A stretch of DNA of 64,000 nucleotides from Tetranychus cinnabarinus (taxonomy: Eukaryota; Arthropoda; Arachnida; Trombidiformes; Tetranychidae). Both the position numbers and the translations under genes were made by a program. The stretch covers positions 6,324,001-6,388,000 of the forward strand of contig WHVY01000003.1 in assembly GCA_022266195.1 (NCBI GenBank), read 5' to 3'. Each line of letters begins with the position of its first letter. The first letter of the stretch is position 1. The notes beneath the pieces are model-generated. The model searched no databases. It was not told the origin of the DNA and worked only from the letters and a program-made list of their open reading frames with translations. This document shows positions 11,504 to 26,000 of this stretch, piece by piece.

Positions 11504-14500
11504 TTATCTTTGCCCCTGACTTTTAATAAGTATCCTAAATCTGCATTAGAGGGTTAAAACAGTTGTATTCAGTTTATAAAAACCATAGTTGTCTTTACTT
11601 AGGCAGGCGAAGAAACGTAAAATTTCTTTCTTTAAACCTTGCCTTTCTAACCTAATCTCGGCATCCCGTTGGGTGATTACAAGAGACTTTGCTACTTACA
11701 CGAAAATTTTTGTCTTTTTATCACTTCTATTCGTTCACCTTTTTCTTGTCAGTTTCAAGTAAACAGATGAATACACCTTTTACTTTCTGATGCACAGTCT
11801 TGAATCTTGGGTATAAGTAGCAATAAATGTTGAAGATATTCACATTCCCATTGATGAGAGAAGCAAACCTTTAGTAATAGTTATTGCAATAAGACAATGG
11901 TAATGAAGTTACCTAAGTTATGTTAATGGTGATGAGAGCGAAATAAAGGTTACCAAAAGTCTGGAGAACTTTTGGAAATGATGAAAAATTGGCGCAAAAA
12001 AAGTATAACATGCTCTTGAACAATGTTCCCAGTTAGTTAAAAAGTTAATGATGCTTCTGTATTATCTTGACAAATAACCTTTCAAGAGAAATGCTGATAA
12101 CATCTTATGGTCATTTTGAATGTTATAAATGTTAACAATCACTCTTTTATGAGTATCATTAGAGCACCAGTTGGCTGCCCATTACCAGAGTTTTATCTGA
12201 TCAACTGGTCAAAAGATAAGCAATTGTGATTTCTGTTAGATAAAGAGAGAAAGAAAAAGACAAGTTAACCTTATCGATTTCAACAATAAAGGTTTCCTCA
12301 TTTGGCAAGGTGATAATCAGTGCTGCAACAACTTTTATTGGCCACATTTGGCTTCCCTTTACATTCACGTCTTTCAATTAGATTCAATTATTTTCAATCA
12401 ATGGCATCACTTGATGACCAGAACGAAACATTTCACTAAACCTTGACAACTCTTAAAACTCTTCATGAATCGCAAGCAAAAACCTCGTCAATTTGGATCA
12501 ACATTTTGCAAACTGTTCAAACAAATGGGAAAAACATTTGCAGCAGCAAACATGGAATTGATTCAATTTTAGATTTCACTTTTACTTTCACTTTTTGCTA
12601 CTTTGAAAGCAAATTCTTTCATCAATTAATGTTTCCAAATTCATTCAAGTCTAATGATGATTACGTGATTATTGAATTTTAACGTTTATTAACATTGTTA
12701 TTGTCAAATGAATATCTTGAATACTTTGCCACTGTGTGTACCATTGAAAGATGTAAAGGTTGTCTGTGTCAATTGAAAAGCAAGGGAAGCAAAAAAATGT
12801 AACAATCAAATTAGATGAAAGTGAATTAATGATGAAAAGAAATGTTGAGATGAATAGCAAGATTGAGTTCAGTGATGATGAATGAATGGTAAAAAAGAGT
12901 GAAAAGGACGAGAAAAAAGGAAATGCACAGAAGATGAAGACTGTAAAGAAGGTAAGACTGAGGTAAAGAAACATTATCTTTTTTTAAGGCTGCATATCAA
13001 TTGAAATTGCAGTCTTGACAACTCATTTCTCATTGTTCATGAAACCATTTCCAGTTGAAAAGTATCAAAATCAAAGGGCCACAAATTGAGGGTAAAAAAA
13101 GGTAAAAGTGCATCTCAACAAAGAATTGACCTTTCAAAAGGTTTCTCATTAATTTCAACTCTCATTATCTTCAAATCAAAGGCAAGTCTTGACCATTGGA
13201 AAAGAGGCTTTTGGTCAACAGCGCAACTTGTTGATTGGTCCAAAAAAGAGCAGATTTTTAGTCTTTTCTTTCAACTTTCTTTCTTGTGTGATTAAATTGA
13301 TCACGAAATTGTCCAACGATTTAGACAAATGAACAACTGGCCAAGTTGAAATTGAATTTTGAAAGTTAATCAATTTCAAGTTTTTCTTTTCCAAACAAGT
13401 CGGACAGTTGAACAAATTGTAAACATGAAAAGGTAGACCAAAAAAGGCAATTATCGTTGAACATTAAAATGATAATCTAATGTTGCCTCAACATTGAAAC
13501 AATAATTTTTGTCTTTTTCTTGGCAACAATACGAAAGGTAAAAAAATGAAACATTAAAATGATATCAGAATCACTGGGCATAATGATGATAATGATAAAG
13601 GTAATAAACATAAAGTGAAAAAGATGGTCATTCTCAGTCTCTTAATGGATTCCCTTGATGAACTAAAAGGCAGTTAATTTTATATGATGGGGCCACCCAT
13701 TAGCACCCCATCTTTTTACCTGTAAAACATTTTGTAAGGTTACCATGTAGTTTTACCTTTAAACAAAAGAGCAAAATATTTGGAAATAATTTTTCATGTG
13801 AGAATCACATTTTACTACAGATAACATAAACGTGTTTTGCCTCTTTGGTGACTGGGTATGAGCTTCATTTTGATGCTAGATGATCATCTTGTTTAGGTTA
13901 ACTCACAACCACCAACACCACCAACACCATGACCCTAGAAGAGACTTGTTTAATGAATGGCCTTCTTTACCTTAAGGGCTTCATTTGCTCTCAATAGTCG
14001 ATGTTATCTTTGGCTTGGGGTTTGCTTTAATGTGCTTTGCTTCTCCCATGGTGGCTATGCTCAGTCTCATGGATTGTTTTATGCACTTGCTTTGGTGGTG
14101 TAATAGGTGGTCTTACCTTTCCTTTCACCTTGTATCAAGTGTACTTTCATCATCGCTGTCTCAATCTTTCTTCTTCTTTTTTCTTCTCCTTCTTCTCAAT
14201 CATCTTCATCTTAATCACCATTATCATCATTATCATCATCATTATCATCATCATTACTATCATCTATGCAGCTTCATCAGTCTCTTCTCGAAGATGAGAA
14301 ACAAGAATGTTAAGAGACAAGTTAACATTAAAACATTTTCTAGTTTATCTTCTCTTAATTTATCCAAATTAACTTAACGTCCAGAATATAAAGTGAAAGA
14401 GAGAAGAAAAAAATGAAAAAATTTATTAACCTTTTAAATAAATAGTTTCCTCGTTGGTTCACAGTCACTAACGATATCTTTCCATCAATTTATCATAATT

Positions 14501-17500
14501 TTAATTATACTTTAATACGTTGGCACGATGAAAAAAAGGTACATCGATATGATAAATTTTTAACATGAAACGTATTAAAATGGATCTGATTAGATAAATA
14601 TTAAAGCTCTGCGTTTATCAAGCCATTGTTGAGTTTAAAAGTAACCCACGAGTCGAGTCACTCAATTGGGAACCCATTTAGATTAGATGAATGCCATTTG
14701 ATAGAGCAATTTGAGTTATGAAAAATCTTTGAGTTTCATCTGCAAGCCTGGCTGCTCAGATGCTTGGGTTTAAAACTTGGACCTTTGTTTAAATCAAAAG
14801 TCTCGTTAGTCTGAGTCAAAGACTTTGACTTGAAGTTCAAGATTCATTATTTTGAATTATTGTTGCAACAAAAAGGATGTGAAACAATTGCCAGGCCAAT
14901 TAAATGTCAACCCGAGTGACTAAAGTTGATTTTAACCCAAAACCTTTCATTGTAGTTTGAACACTTACTTAGGTTAACGAAGGTGTGACTTTAGCTTTGC
15001 ACGTCAATTAACTTGTTTTGTCTAAACCTTTCTTTGAACACTCTACCCAATTGTTCAAAGGCTTAATCTGAATCGGATGTGTGCAAAAAGGTATCATAAA
15101 ATGTGGTTAGTGTGATAACAAAGTTTTGCTACATTTTGCGCTCTCCTTTGGCGTAAACCTAGATTCGATGAAGTTTGCCTGTTTAGCTAATTATTTAATG
15201 GTTCAAATATTTCTTTTGCCGTCAGCAAAATGCATGAGCAAAAGAAAAAGGAAAAGATGATAATGATGAGAGGAAAGGGAGTTGTTGAATGTGTGTGTGT
15301 CCATAAAAAAGGGAAACTTCCTTTAGTCTTTTCTTTCTCTTCTCCTTCTTTTTGGTCATTAATAAAATGAAAAAAAGGACCCACATCGTGTGTGGCCCTT
15401 AGCCTCCCAAGGAACCCAACTGCGCACTCGGCTTTTCCCCTGTTTACCTGAACATCAAGATAGAAGAAGAAGAAGATGATAAACTAAGGTGAGGCTTTCT
15501 ACCTTTTACATTAGAAACTTTTTTCGTTTCATCATCATCTTCAGACTAGATTCAACTTAATATCATGTAAACACCTGAATGACGATGATTAAATGAAGAG
15601 CCCTTAACCTGTGATACTTTGTCTTGCAACTCCTTCTCACTGAATCATTCCAATCAGATAGCATTTCATCTCGATCAACTTGAAGACCACAAAAGAAGAA
15701 AAAAGTTGAATCTGATTTTACATTTTGATCAAGAGTGATGTTGAGTGATAAAAAAATGGCCTTTCAATGGTAATTACAAAACAGGCAAAAAAACAAAACT
15801 GGGAAACAACCAAGTTGAACACCCAATTGAAACATGTTTTACATAAGCCAAGCTCCACCTTAAGGCTGCTTACCAAGGGTGGGCTAAGGTAAGCCAAGGT
15901 GGGAGGGCGGAAGTAGAAGGAGCCTCTCAAGTTTCATTATTGGCTTCATGAGAGAGACACTGATGGAGCGATGAATAATAAGATGATAAACAGATGAATT
16001 GTCTCTATAGATGGCCGATGTACTGAAGAAAAATGATCAGAATTTTTGTGTTGAAAAAGGTGGAGACAAACATTTCTTTTTCAGATTACTTTGTCTTTAC
16101 CTTTTCCATGATAATTTGTCTTCAATTTATCTTTAATTTTACCTTTCTTTTTGCCTCAAGATTACACAAAAAGGTAAACCTTCAAATGTTCAGGTTCGAT
16201 CAATGACAATGATAACGTTACTTTTCTTGATCATTAAATTGTTGAAACATTCTTCTCTTGAAAGTTGTTCAATGTTTACCTTGATGGTTAACAAATTAGC
16301 AATTATCATCAATCAATGATGAACCAGAATTTTTAATGATAACCTTTTCTCTCTCTCTCTTTACTTTTCCAAATGATAATTAACTTAATTGTGTATGACA
16401 AATGTTTAATAATAGATGGCAACGGCAAAAGTGCCTTACACTTTGGACAACAAAATGTTTCATTATCATGGAGATTATCTTGAATCTGGAAAATGATAAT
16501 AAATTTTACTTATTTGTCTCTTGTCAACATGATCAACATGATCAACATTTCAACATTGAAACAAGCAAAAATTGGAATGACATTGAAATGCGAAGAAATT
16601 GATAAAATCGCAAATTGTTTAATCGATGAAAAAAAGCTAACAAAGTCTCCTTTTACCTGAATGTTTCAAAGGAATCTTTGAAACTTTGTAAAAGTGCTTA
16701 TTGCAAGCGCAATGGAAACACAAAAATATTCACAATTTCTGTCAACAAGACATAAAACTGGTGAAATGATGAAATAAAAAAGGAAACGACAACAAAAAGC
16801 AACAGTAAAATTGACTTTGAGTGAAAAGTGAACCCTAAAAAACAAGTCATAAAGGCTCACATTGATACTGAAATTGCATTGCCTTTGAATTTATTTTACA
16901 TTTATTATTGTCATTATTGTATTTCAATGTGTAAATAATGATTTGTTGGTTTGCTTCAGTCTTTGAGTCAACTTAAAGTGTTTCACTTTTTTCCCATTAA
17001 GTAAAGTCCTTTGGTTGGTAAAAAAGCAACTCGATTCACACGATTTATTCATTGAACGTTGAATCTATTTTTTAACTGCTCCAAATTACAAGTTAAGTAA
17101 ATTTTCAAGGAAGGTGTATGTCTTTCAATTCTTGCTACTTTTTTGGCATTTTTCAGTGAGAATTGAGAAAAACTCTGCAACCACTAATTTTAACTACATT
17201 TTCATCAAATGAAGATGAAAATGATGAACATGCTACAAGATTTACACCCACAGTAACCACATTTACAAGGGCCAGTAGAAGTGGAATGATGATAAAAAAA
17301 AGTTTATTTTTATAATAATGATAATAGAGAGGACATTGGAGGAAGTCTTGCCCTACCTCGATGATGATGATGAGGAGGAGGAAGATTTGTGTTTGTGTTT
17401 GTGTGTAGATTGACAAATGTACGCTTCGGTGAGTTTGGCTTTCAACTGAAGGTTAGTGTTTTTTTATCTATTACTGTATACATTGTCACTTCTTTAGGTT

Positions 17501-20500
17501 AGTTGATTGTTAACAATAGGATTTTGTGAATCTATCAGTGATTATGTCAACCTTTGCTTAGAGGCATGAAAAAAAACAGTTGTTTAGTTTATTAAATTAA
17601 TCAACTTTTCCTTCTCATTATTGTTCTGGGAATCACTTTTTTGGCCATTTTTTGCGCCGTGCCAAACACACTGGAACGCATTAAACTAATCTAATAACAT
17701 TGATTGAAAAAAATTTCACCACAAAGAAGAAGAAAGAAAAAGATGAAAAAAAAACTTTGGCAACACATGGCGAAATATTACATGGCAACCCGAAGGAAAA
17801 TTTTGAAAAAGTTTCACTAACTTTTGTTAAACAGTTAGATGGACAAGTTGAAGTAAAAGGTTGAAACATTTGGGTTTGATTTGGTTGAGAATAGTTTGAG
17901 CAATTAAAGTCAATTATCTGAATGTTGTGCTTGCTCTCCTCCTTCTTTAATCATCATTAAGTTCTGTAATCAATTTTGAAAATTTTCATTTCTAATGACC
18001 AGTGTCTGCCTGTGTTTGTGTGGTTAACTAATTATCAATCTTGTTAAAGATTTGTTCATCTTCTGTCCACAAGACACAAATTAATTGTCCTTCAATCACT
18101 GACTCTCCTCGGTTACCTTAAGGTAATGCCTTTCACCCTCTCCTTGTAGCACAAGCTTTAGATGTCTGTTGGTACTTAATTGTACATTGAATGTCAGTCT
18201 GTCTGTTAACTCAAATGTCCGGGATCGTAACCTTGCCTTTCAATGCGGCAAGATGCTTCTGATGGGTTGAACGTGAATCAAATGGTTAACCTGTTCATTG
18301 AGCAAAGACATTAAAGGCATTAAGACAATTGAAAGATAAACAACAACAGTTGATCATTTGATCAATCATGTTATCGATTAACTTGATTGTTGATTTAGTT
18401 AAATTTAACAATGGCAAAAAAGGAAACCTTGATTTTCATGAAGAAAAAAACTTGCACCATTAGATGAGGTTAAAACTTTGAGAAATGAATATTTGCTCAT
18501 GAAGGTTAAGGTGAAACAAAAATATTGAAGAATCACGATAATGATGCGAGCCGACATCATCACATTGTTATTGTGATTGAATACATTCAATGGAATGTTC
18601 ATCATTTTTCCATGACAACAAACTTGATTGAAATTTTTCTACACAACATTAGATTCTCTTGAAATCTCAATGAAATAATCATCAAGTTCATCTTCAATTA
18701 TCACATATTGCAATATTAATTTTGAACTCAATTTTTCTCCAAGAAAAAAAAGTGAATGAAAAATGTCAAAAAAATTATCAAATTGAAATATTTTCCACCT
18801 TCTTATGAAATATCAACATGAAAAGCTTATGATGAAGCTAAATGATAATAATAATGATCAGCTTAATGTATTGTATAACAGTTAATAAACAGAAATATGA
18901 GTAAATAAGCTCAAGAAAATATTGAGCGAAACTGCAAAAAATAGGAAAACAAGATTATTAACTAATAACACTTGTGATATTATTTGATGATCATGATAAC
19001 TTGAAGATTAACTTCATTTGCAACTTTCCAAATATTGTTGGAGAAACTTCATCATTTTCCTGATTACACGATAATTGATGAGCCTGAATGGAGAATTGCA
19101 AGATTAAAAGAGAAAAGAAGAAAAAAGTTCTCTTGCCATTGTAACCATTAGATAATTTATCCTTTACGATTAAATAGTTTACATTGATTATAATCTGTAT
19201 TTACAATTGAAACCAATTAAAGGTGAATTTAAATTTTTACCTTTTCTCCAGCCTTCATGTAAGCCGATTAATGGTTAATTTCATTAAATGGCAAGTTTTG
19301 AGCTTCAAGAGATGCTTCTGTTTACAGTAAAGAAGTTTGTAGTAAAGAAGATGAAAGTGTTTCCATCATTATGCTATTCATTTACAATGAACAAGACTCT
19401 TTACAGGGAAGGATAAGTGTAACAACAAGTTTTACTAATAAAGAGAAATTCAACTTTTCTCATCTTCATGGTTTTCCTCTGCTAATCCTTTTCTCTCTTC
19501 CACTTGAGTCTGGAGTAAAAATGGCATTTATCTTGCTTAAATAACCTTCTGAATGATGAAAAGAATCTCATGTTAATTTCCTTTTGTGTTCAACCCCTTC
19601 TTATCATCTCTTTTCCTATTCAGTTCTAATCTCAATTGACATTGAGAATCTGGTGTCTTGTTCAGTTACAATAATTTTCTTTTGCTCTTCTTCTTCTTCA
19701 GCTAATATTAACCAATGTTTCTCTCAAGTAGTTTCTTGCAATCCATTGATTGACATCTAATCAATTTAACAAGGTACAAGAGTTGATAAACGATTATCCC
19801 GATTGATGACCTAAATAGGATTAGATGAAGAGGAAAACATGCAACTGACAGCATCAGAGGAACACACAATGATTGGTTACTTTCAGTCATTTTCATCTTA
19901 TTTTTACTTGTTCAGCTTTTCCAAGATTAAAGTTTAAATTTCAATCCAAATCTTTACCAAAAAGAAATAAGATTCAACCATTGAAATGGAGTAAAACAAA
20001 AATACCTTTAAATCGAGATTCACTTTTAATCTGAAAGGATGAAACTAGAAAGGATTTCAAGACAGTTTCTTGTCATTCTTCAATCGACATTTCCATGTAA
20101 ACTATTCTCTATTTACACCTTTCTTTCGTTATTTGCCGAATAATTCAATTTCGCTTTTCCTCTCTTCAAGTGTCATCATATTAATCAAAGAACAGAAAAC
20201 CTCAATTAAATATTTACTCTTTTCATTAACCTATTAACAATGGAAAGTAGATGAATAAAGATGGAAAAGGATAAAAGTGATAAAATGGATTCTTCCAACT
20301 GATATATAATTCAATTTAACAACTATTATCATCAACAATGAACACAATATCAAGAGTCTATTGAACATTTCAAACCCATTATTATCAATAATAAAATGTT
20401 TGTCCCTTCAATCTCAATAAGTAATACAACATTTTCCCCAATCGAGGTTGGCAAAGTTTTTTTCAAAATCAACTTTGCAAAAATTGAAATCAAAGTTGTT

Positions 20501-22400
20501 CACCTTTTCCCAGTGTAAACGATAAAACTATATTAGAGTGGAAAGTTTTTCACCAAAATTGCAATTCCATCAAAAGTGGTGAAAAGAAGATCAAAATTGG
20601 CGGATCAAGTAAATGACAGCTTTTGACCATAACTATTGGCCACAAAATTATTCAACCTTTATTGACTCTGATTGGCATGGAAATCATTTGATTATCATTT
20701 CAATTAATGATATCAGTTTGTTGTTCAGCCCTTGGTGGCCTTAAACCCTAGGTTTAGGTGAATTACACTGTGAATATTTAGACTGCCCTGAAGATGTTTG
20801 AATAGCACTTGAAGGTTTAAGTAAAAGTAAACACACAAATTTCACTCCCAAGTGAGCTTTGAATGAGTCTATCAAGTGAAATGAAAGTAGCAAGTAAACA
20901 CGGCGAAATCTTTCAATATTTTTCATTCTTGTTCATTTTGCCAATTTGATTGCGTCTTGAATGGCGAGTGAAACATTGGACCGATAATATCCATGAACAT
21001 GATTATTGGCCACTTTGGTGAAGCAAGTTGAAGTAGCAAATGGCTGAGGATTGAATCGAGCAAAAGCTAAAAAAAGGTTTTTGTACAGAAAAGAGGAAAA
21101 AAGGTAAAGACAAGAGAAGGCAAAATAAGCCCAAATTACAACAACCTCAGGGGTCTTGAGTTGAACAAATTTTGGCTTACATATCTGTTTATTCAACATC
21201 ATTTTTGCCTTTTGTTTCATGGGTTTTACTGTTGAACGTTTGCACAGTAAATTGCACATGCTACATGTTGTGTTAGTGTTGTTACCGATTGTTGTTGATC
21301 ATGTTTGTTGTTGATGAGAGTAGATGAAAAGGCAACTCATTTAAATATAAACAAGAAACGATGAAACGATGTACACGAGTATTTGCTTACCTTGTGCCTA
21401 TGCCAGTGTTGCCCACCCATTTTCGGGTACAAGTTAATGTGTGTCTGTTGGCAACTGGAAAGACACCCAAGGCTCTTTAACCGTCGATCAGCCCAACAAT
21501 CAGTGACCCTTCATTTCAATATTTATTCTTGTTCTTTCTCAACTTTCATCTGTTGCTCTCACCCATTATCCTGGTCCACAGTTGATCTGTAATTATAAAC
21601 CCTTCAACAAACTCCACTAATATTAGCACAATCATAATTTGCCGCTCCGTTGTTTCTCTGTTTTTGTTGTTCGCCTTCAAACCTCTTTTTTTACTACTTT
21701 TACCTTGTAATTTGCTCTTCTTTTGGTCATTGTTTGGTCAACAACAAAAAAAAACAGATGCATTTTGCTCTTTCCATTCCGAGTTCTCATTTACATTACT
21801 GATAATCATTGATTTTCATGTTTAATATGGTCTTCATGTCAAAGTGTATAATCTAAAGGTGCAAATGAACGCTATTGATATTTAAAGTAAAAGCTTTTTC
21901 TCGCCTTTACCTTTTAATGTTGTCTGATTGCGTGATAATTTATCAATGCTGACAAGTAGATCAATGAGGTTTGTGATGATTAAATGGGTAAATGATTAAC
22001 AATGAGTGTTTCAATTGAATTAAAGGTGAAAATGGTTGAGTTTTTTTTACTATCAACAGTAAATTATATGTTATTTTCATTCTTGTTGCACTCCTTTTGT
22101 TACCTTTCATTTCAATGTAATTTACTTTGTCAATTCAATTGAATGCTATTAAATTGATTATTTCATAGTCTTTATTTCTTTATCATTTCTATATTAAATT
22201 GAAATTCAGAATAATTTGAACAAGGTAAAGAGGAGAAAAGATGAAAAGAATGAAATGAAATGAAATTTGTATTATGAACAATATTGAATGTTGAATAAAG
22301 CTTTTAAATGTTTCGATGAAAAAACTAAATGTTTTATAATGAAATAATATTTTTTGGTACAAAATTTCAAGTTGTTTTGATTGTAATAAAATTACCGTTT
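11504..22400. other. Gene desert with microsatellites
   Basis: No gene was recognised. Simple repeats include (CCAACA)n near 13906-13930, ATC/ATT runs at 14219-14266, (GAT)n/(GAG)n then GTTT repeats near 17360-17405, a nine-base CAACATGAT tandem at 16525-16549 and (ATGAA)n near 22249-22266. A slightly GC-richer patch lies at about 18100-18260 without coding evidence. Open frames such as 13985-14377 plus and 20933-21259 minus are low-complexity or lack motifs. Confidence 0.5.
14219..14266. repeat. ATC/ATT microsatellite
   Basis: Interrupted TCATCA and TTATCA units run for about 48 bases. They encode the poly-Ile or His/Tyr strings seen in overlapping spurious frames. Confidence 0.85.
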
Positions 22401-22424
22401 GTTGAAGACTGATTCAACATTTGA

Positions 22425-22465
22425 ACCCATCATTGGGTTATTTTGCATTATTATTGTAACAAGTT
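22425..22465 (+). repeat. Short interspersed word shared with 55.99 and 56.59 kb
   Basis: The phrase GGGTTATTTTGCATTATTATTG, described here by its ends at about 22433 and 22454, recurs with few changes near 55990-56015. A shorter form lies near 56584-56603. It may mark a diverged repeat family; boundaries are unclear. Confidence 0.4.
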
Positions 22466-22872
22466 TGCAAATGTTTGGATAAATATTGAGTCAATTTGCT
22501 TGCATCATGCAAGGTTCAATGTTAATCTGTTAGCTTTGCATTATTTTTGGGAAAATAATTGATAAAACTTAAAATAAATAATGACTCAAAATGTTTAATT
22601 TGTACAAGCTGCTTAGATCTGGTAGTCTTTATTAAACTCATGAGTTTACTCAAAGATTAGCCACAAAGTTGGCTGATGCAGAGTTCAACAGGTATCATTG
22701 GGTTACTTTGAATTAACATTGTGATAACTAATTGATACGGATCGTATGATGACGGCTTAAAATGGTCTGGTTTTGACTTTGAACCATCGCTCAACAAGGA
22801 TTTTCAATGTCACCCTCAAGTTTAATAAATAAATGGTTCAATGTGGATCGATAAACTGTTTTAACCCAAACT

Positions 22873-23003
22873 TTGCTTCCTCTAAATGATCAAGTTTGAA
22901 CATCTTTCCAGCACAATCTGACCACAAGTTTTACCACTGCTCTAGATTGAACAGTCCGAAGCCTCTAAGTCACTAAATCATTCAATCGGTAGTAGCGACG
23001 GGC
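22873..23003 (-). pseudogene. 18S rRNA 3'-end fragment, antisense to the plus strand
   Basis: Minus-strand reading from 23003 gives GCCCGTCGCTACTACCGATT, GAATGATTTAGTGA, CTTCGGACTG, GCTGGAAAGATG, CAAACTTGATCATTTAGAGG in the order of the universally conserved 3' end of 18S rRNA (around the 1391-1500 primer region). The middle variable part (about 22912-22955) is diverged. The match begins abruptly at GCCCGTCGC, without the expected upstream ACACACC, and ends before the last roughly 40 bases of the gene. It is a fragmentary rRNA pseudogene. Confidence 0.85.
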
Positions 23004-26000
23004 AACTTGAATTGAAGCTTCCATTGACTTCGGAATTAAGACGAGTGATCAGATCGACGGTCTTTCGCCACTTAGTCGACTTTTGCATTTATTAGCATAA
23101 AAAGTCTCAAAAAATGCAAATATGGCAAAGCTTAGTAAACTAACATGAAATGAACAAACTAAATATGCTTCGATGAATCCTGAATCTTTTACTATCCAAG
23201 CTTTCCATCGATTTGAATTGTACATGGAAACGTTTAAACTCTTGATTTTAAACTAATTGTAGTCAGGATTGAAAAACAATGAAACATCATCTAATGTGTC
23301 ATTGCCTTTTAGTGCATAATTCATGTATTTCATCTTGAAAATTCACGATTTTCTGCAAAATTGTAATCGCTTTTACTTACGACTCCATTTGAAATTAGTG
23401 AAACTTGAAATGCTATCTAAATAAAGTTTACGCATAAATATTCAATTTGTTTAATGATTACTTGCTTTTTGATTGTTTGCTTGAAAACGTTTCCCCTGAA
23501 CACTTGTTTGTTTTACACTTTTGTTTCTCAAATGTGTTTAAACGTTATTCATTTGAAAAAAATAGGAAGAAAAAAGCTGCGAATTGAATCTTGTGTTGTT
23601 TCCCTTCTTACGCATATTATTACATGATGTGAAAAGTAAAAGTCTCAGCGTGAAAATGAATGAGCTTATAAAAGGAACGAAGAAGAAAAAAGGAAAAAGA
23701 AAAAGAACCCAAAAAATCTTAAATCAAAGGTTAATATAATACAAGAAGGTGCAACAAAAGGTTGAGAGAAGCACAAAAAATTGAATTTGATGGAAGCATA
23801 AATTTCATGGTTCATGATTATCAATAGTGAAAAGATAAACTCAGACACACAGAATAGTTTTTTATTTGTTTCCTCTGTAAATTCTGGTTACTATTCAATT
23901 TTTTCTCCTCTTTTCTTCTTCTTCTTCCTTCCATCAGAATACAGCCATTTTGCTCATCTTCATGATGACTTGTTTCAAATGAAAATTCAGTTTCAAATGG
24001 TTAACAGTGAAAAGAGTTGTTTGCTTAGATTCATAAACTGGAAACATTGAGATGAGCAAAGGAAACACCAAGTAACTTGAGCTTCAAGTTGCTTTAATTT
24101 GAATAGTTAATTAAAGAGTAAACTTGAGGAAAAAGATGTTTCATGAAAGATTCAGGGAAAAGAGGTGAAAGTGTTTCAATATTTGTAAATTGATTGTGAT
24201 GTACTGAAAACCATTTCATTTGCTATTCACTTGTCAGAAAGCCTTTAACCTTTCAACCTTTTCACCTCAAAATGAATCATTTCTCATGACAATCAAATGC
24301 AAATGTCGATTAAACTGTAAAACTTTGTAATACTTTTCACCTAAAAATAACTCTGAAAGTTTCAATCAGTGTTAATCCATTTGGCAAATGATTGGATTAC
24401 TTTAATCTCTTTCTTTGCAGGGAAATTGAAAAAATTGGAAATTCTGTTCAATTGAGAGTCAAACCTGATTAATGGATGCAATTCAAATGATTAACCCTAA
24501 TAATGAGTTTAAAGGCGAAATTGTTTTTGGAATCAAATTTAATTTCAATTACCAAATCATTGGCGCTAATCATAATCAATTAGACAATCATTTGGCAAAA
24601 CAATGAAATTCAATCTATCATAATGAATCAAGTTCAATGTCTACCTGTCAAGTTTAGTTTTTCAAAGTTCATCTTTTTCTTAACATGATCAATCAGTTGA
24701 GATTTTTTGTTCAATTCAATGTTGGCTTTAGGTGAAAATAAGGTGATAATTCGTCTTAATTACTGTCTATTAATCTGATATTAAAAATTGTATTTAATCA
24801 TAGATTAGCGAGCATTCTAAATTGGTAATTCAATTTCACTGTTTACCTCGTTAACATGGAAATGTGTTTATAACCTTTTTCTTGCCAGTTTTTTGCTCCT
24901 CTTTTTGCTTCCCAATCCTAAATGTACTTTTATCTTTATCGCTATGCAAATGAATAAATGAATTTCATGTGAATATATTGTTGGAAGAGAGAGAAAAGAG
25001 TAAAATGAAAAGGCAACTGAGAACATAATGATTACTAATTTAATAAATTGCAATTGCAAGTTTGCCGAACAAGAAAAAAAAATCTATCAAGATTTACTCC
25101 TTTTTTTCGTCTCTACACTTCAGCTTCTTCTTACTGTTGATTTATTTTGCTTGATTTAATTGGAGTTTTTTTACTCTTGGTTTGTGAGTAAAAGATTACT
25201 GGAAATGTAAATCAAGCCTTGTAATGATTATATAAAAAAAGAGTAAAAACGTATCATGAAATTTCAATTGATTCACATTAAAATTGAGTAGAGAAAAATT
25301 GCTTTTTTTACTCTTTCAAAGCATTCTTTTAACTCCTCTGTGTTTGTGTAATGATATTATTTGGACAACTCATTAAAGTTGATAAGTGACCTGAAAATTG
25401 AATTACACAAATAGGTTTGAACGAGTGGTTGAGTGGTGAAAGAATCGTTCTTTGGCTGAGTAAAGAAATTACTTGGAATGCATGAGATTATGGAAGGCAT
25501 GTAAATGATGAGAATGATTATGATGATGAGGAGGATAAAGTTGACATTCAGATGGCTGGAGAAGAATGAAAAGTGCAAAGAAATGATGATGATGATGATG
25601 GTGATAATAATGATTATCTTCAATGATACCAAGAGTATGAGGACCAAAGTGAATGTAGTAAATAAGATGAGGTGATGAAGAGGAAGATGTCAAGTTTTTT
25701 GTTCTTCTCTTTACTCTTTTTTTTCTCTCTCTTGTTCCTTTCTGCATCACTTTCAGCTTTTTCAAGTATGGTAAATATATTAATAAGCAAATGGTGAAGC
25801 AAATAAAGACTCAGCCAATGGTCGGAAGACAGGATTGTATGAGATGTTGTATTGAAAATGATGACGATAATGATAAAGTACACTTTAGCTCTTTTTGATT
25901 GAAGACAACTAGACTTTTCTTTGACTTTTTTTCCTCCTTCTTTTTTCTCCCGTCAAGACCTCTTCTTTATCCATACTTCCTTTATTGGACTTGAACGATG

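Noticed and set aside
13985..14377. Open frame of about 130 codons with hydrophobic N-terminal part
   Set aside because: No ATG at the stated start, C-terminal half is the translation of a microsatellite, no splice context or motif.
16663..16684. Nine-base perfect stem-loop GTTTCAAAG...CTTTGAAAC
   Set aside because: Short and AT-rich; expected several times in a window of this size.
20933..21259. Minus-strand frame of 108 codons with a possible membrane segment
   Set aside because: No recognisable family, composition as in surrounding non-coding DNA, no promoter or splice support.
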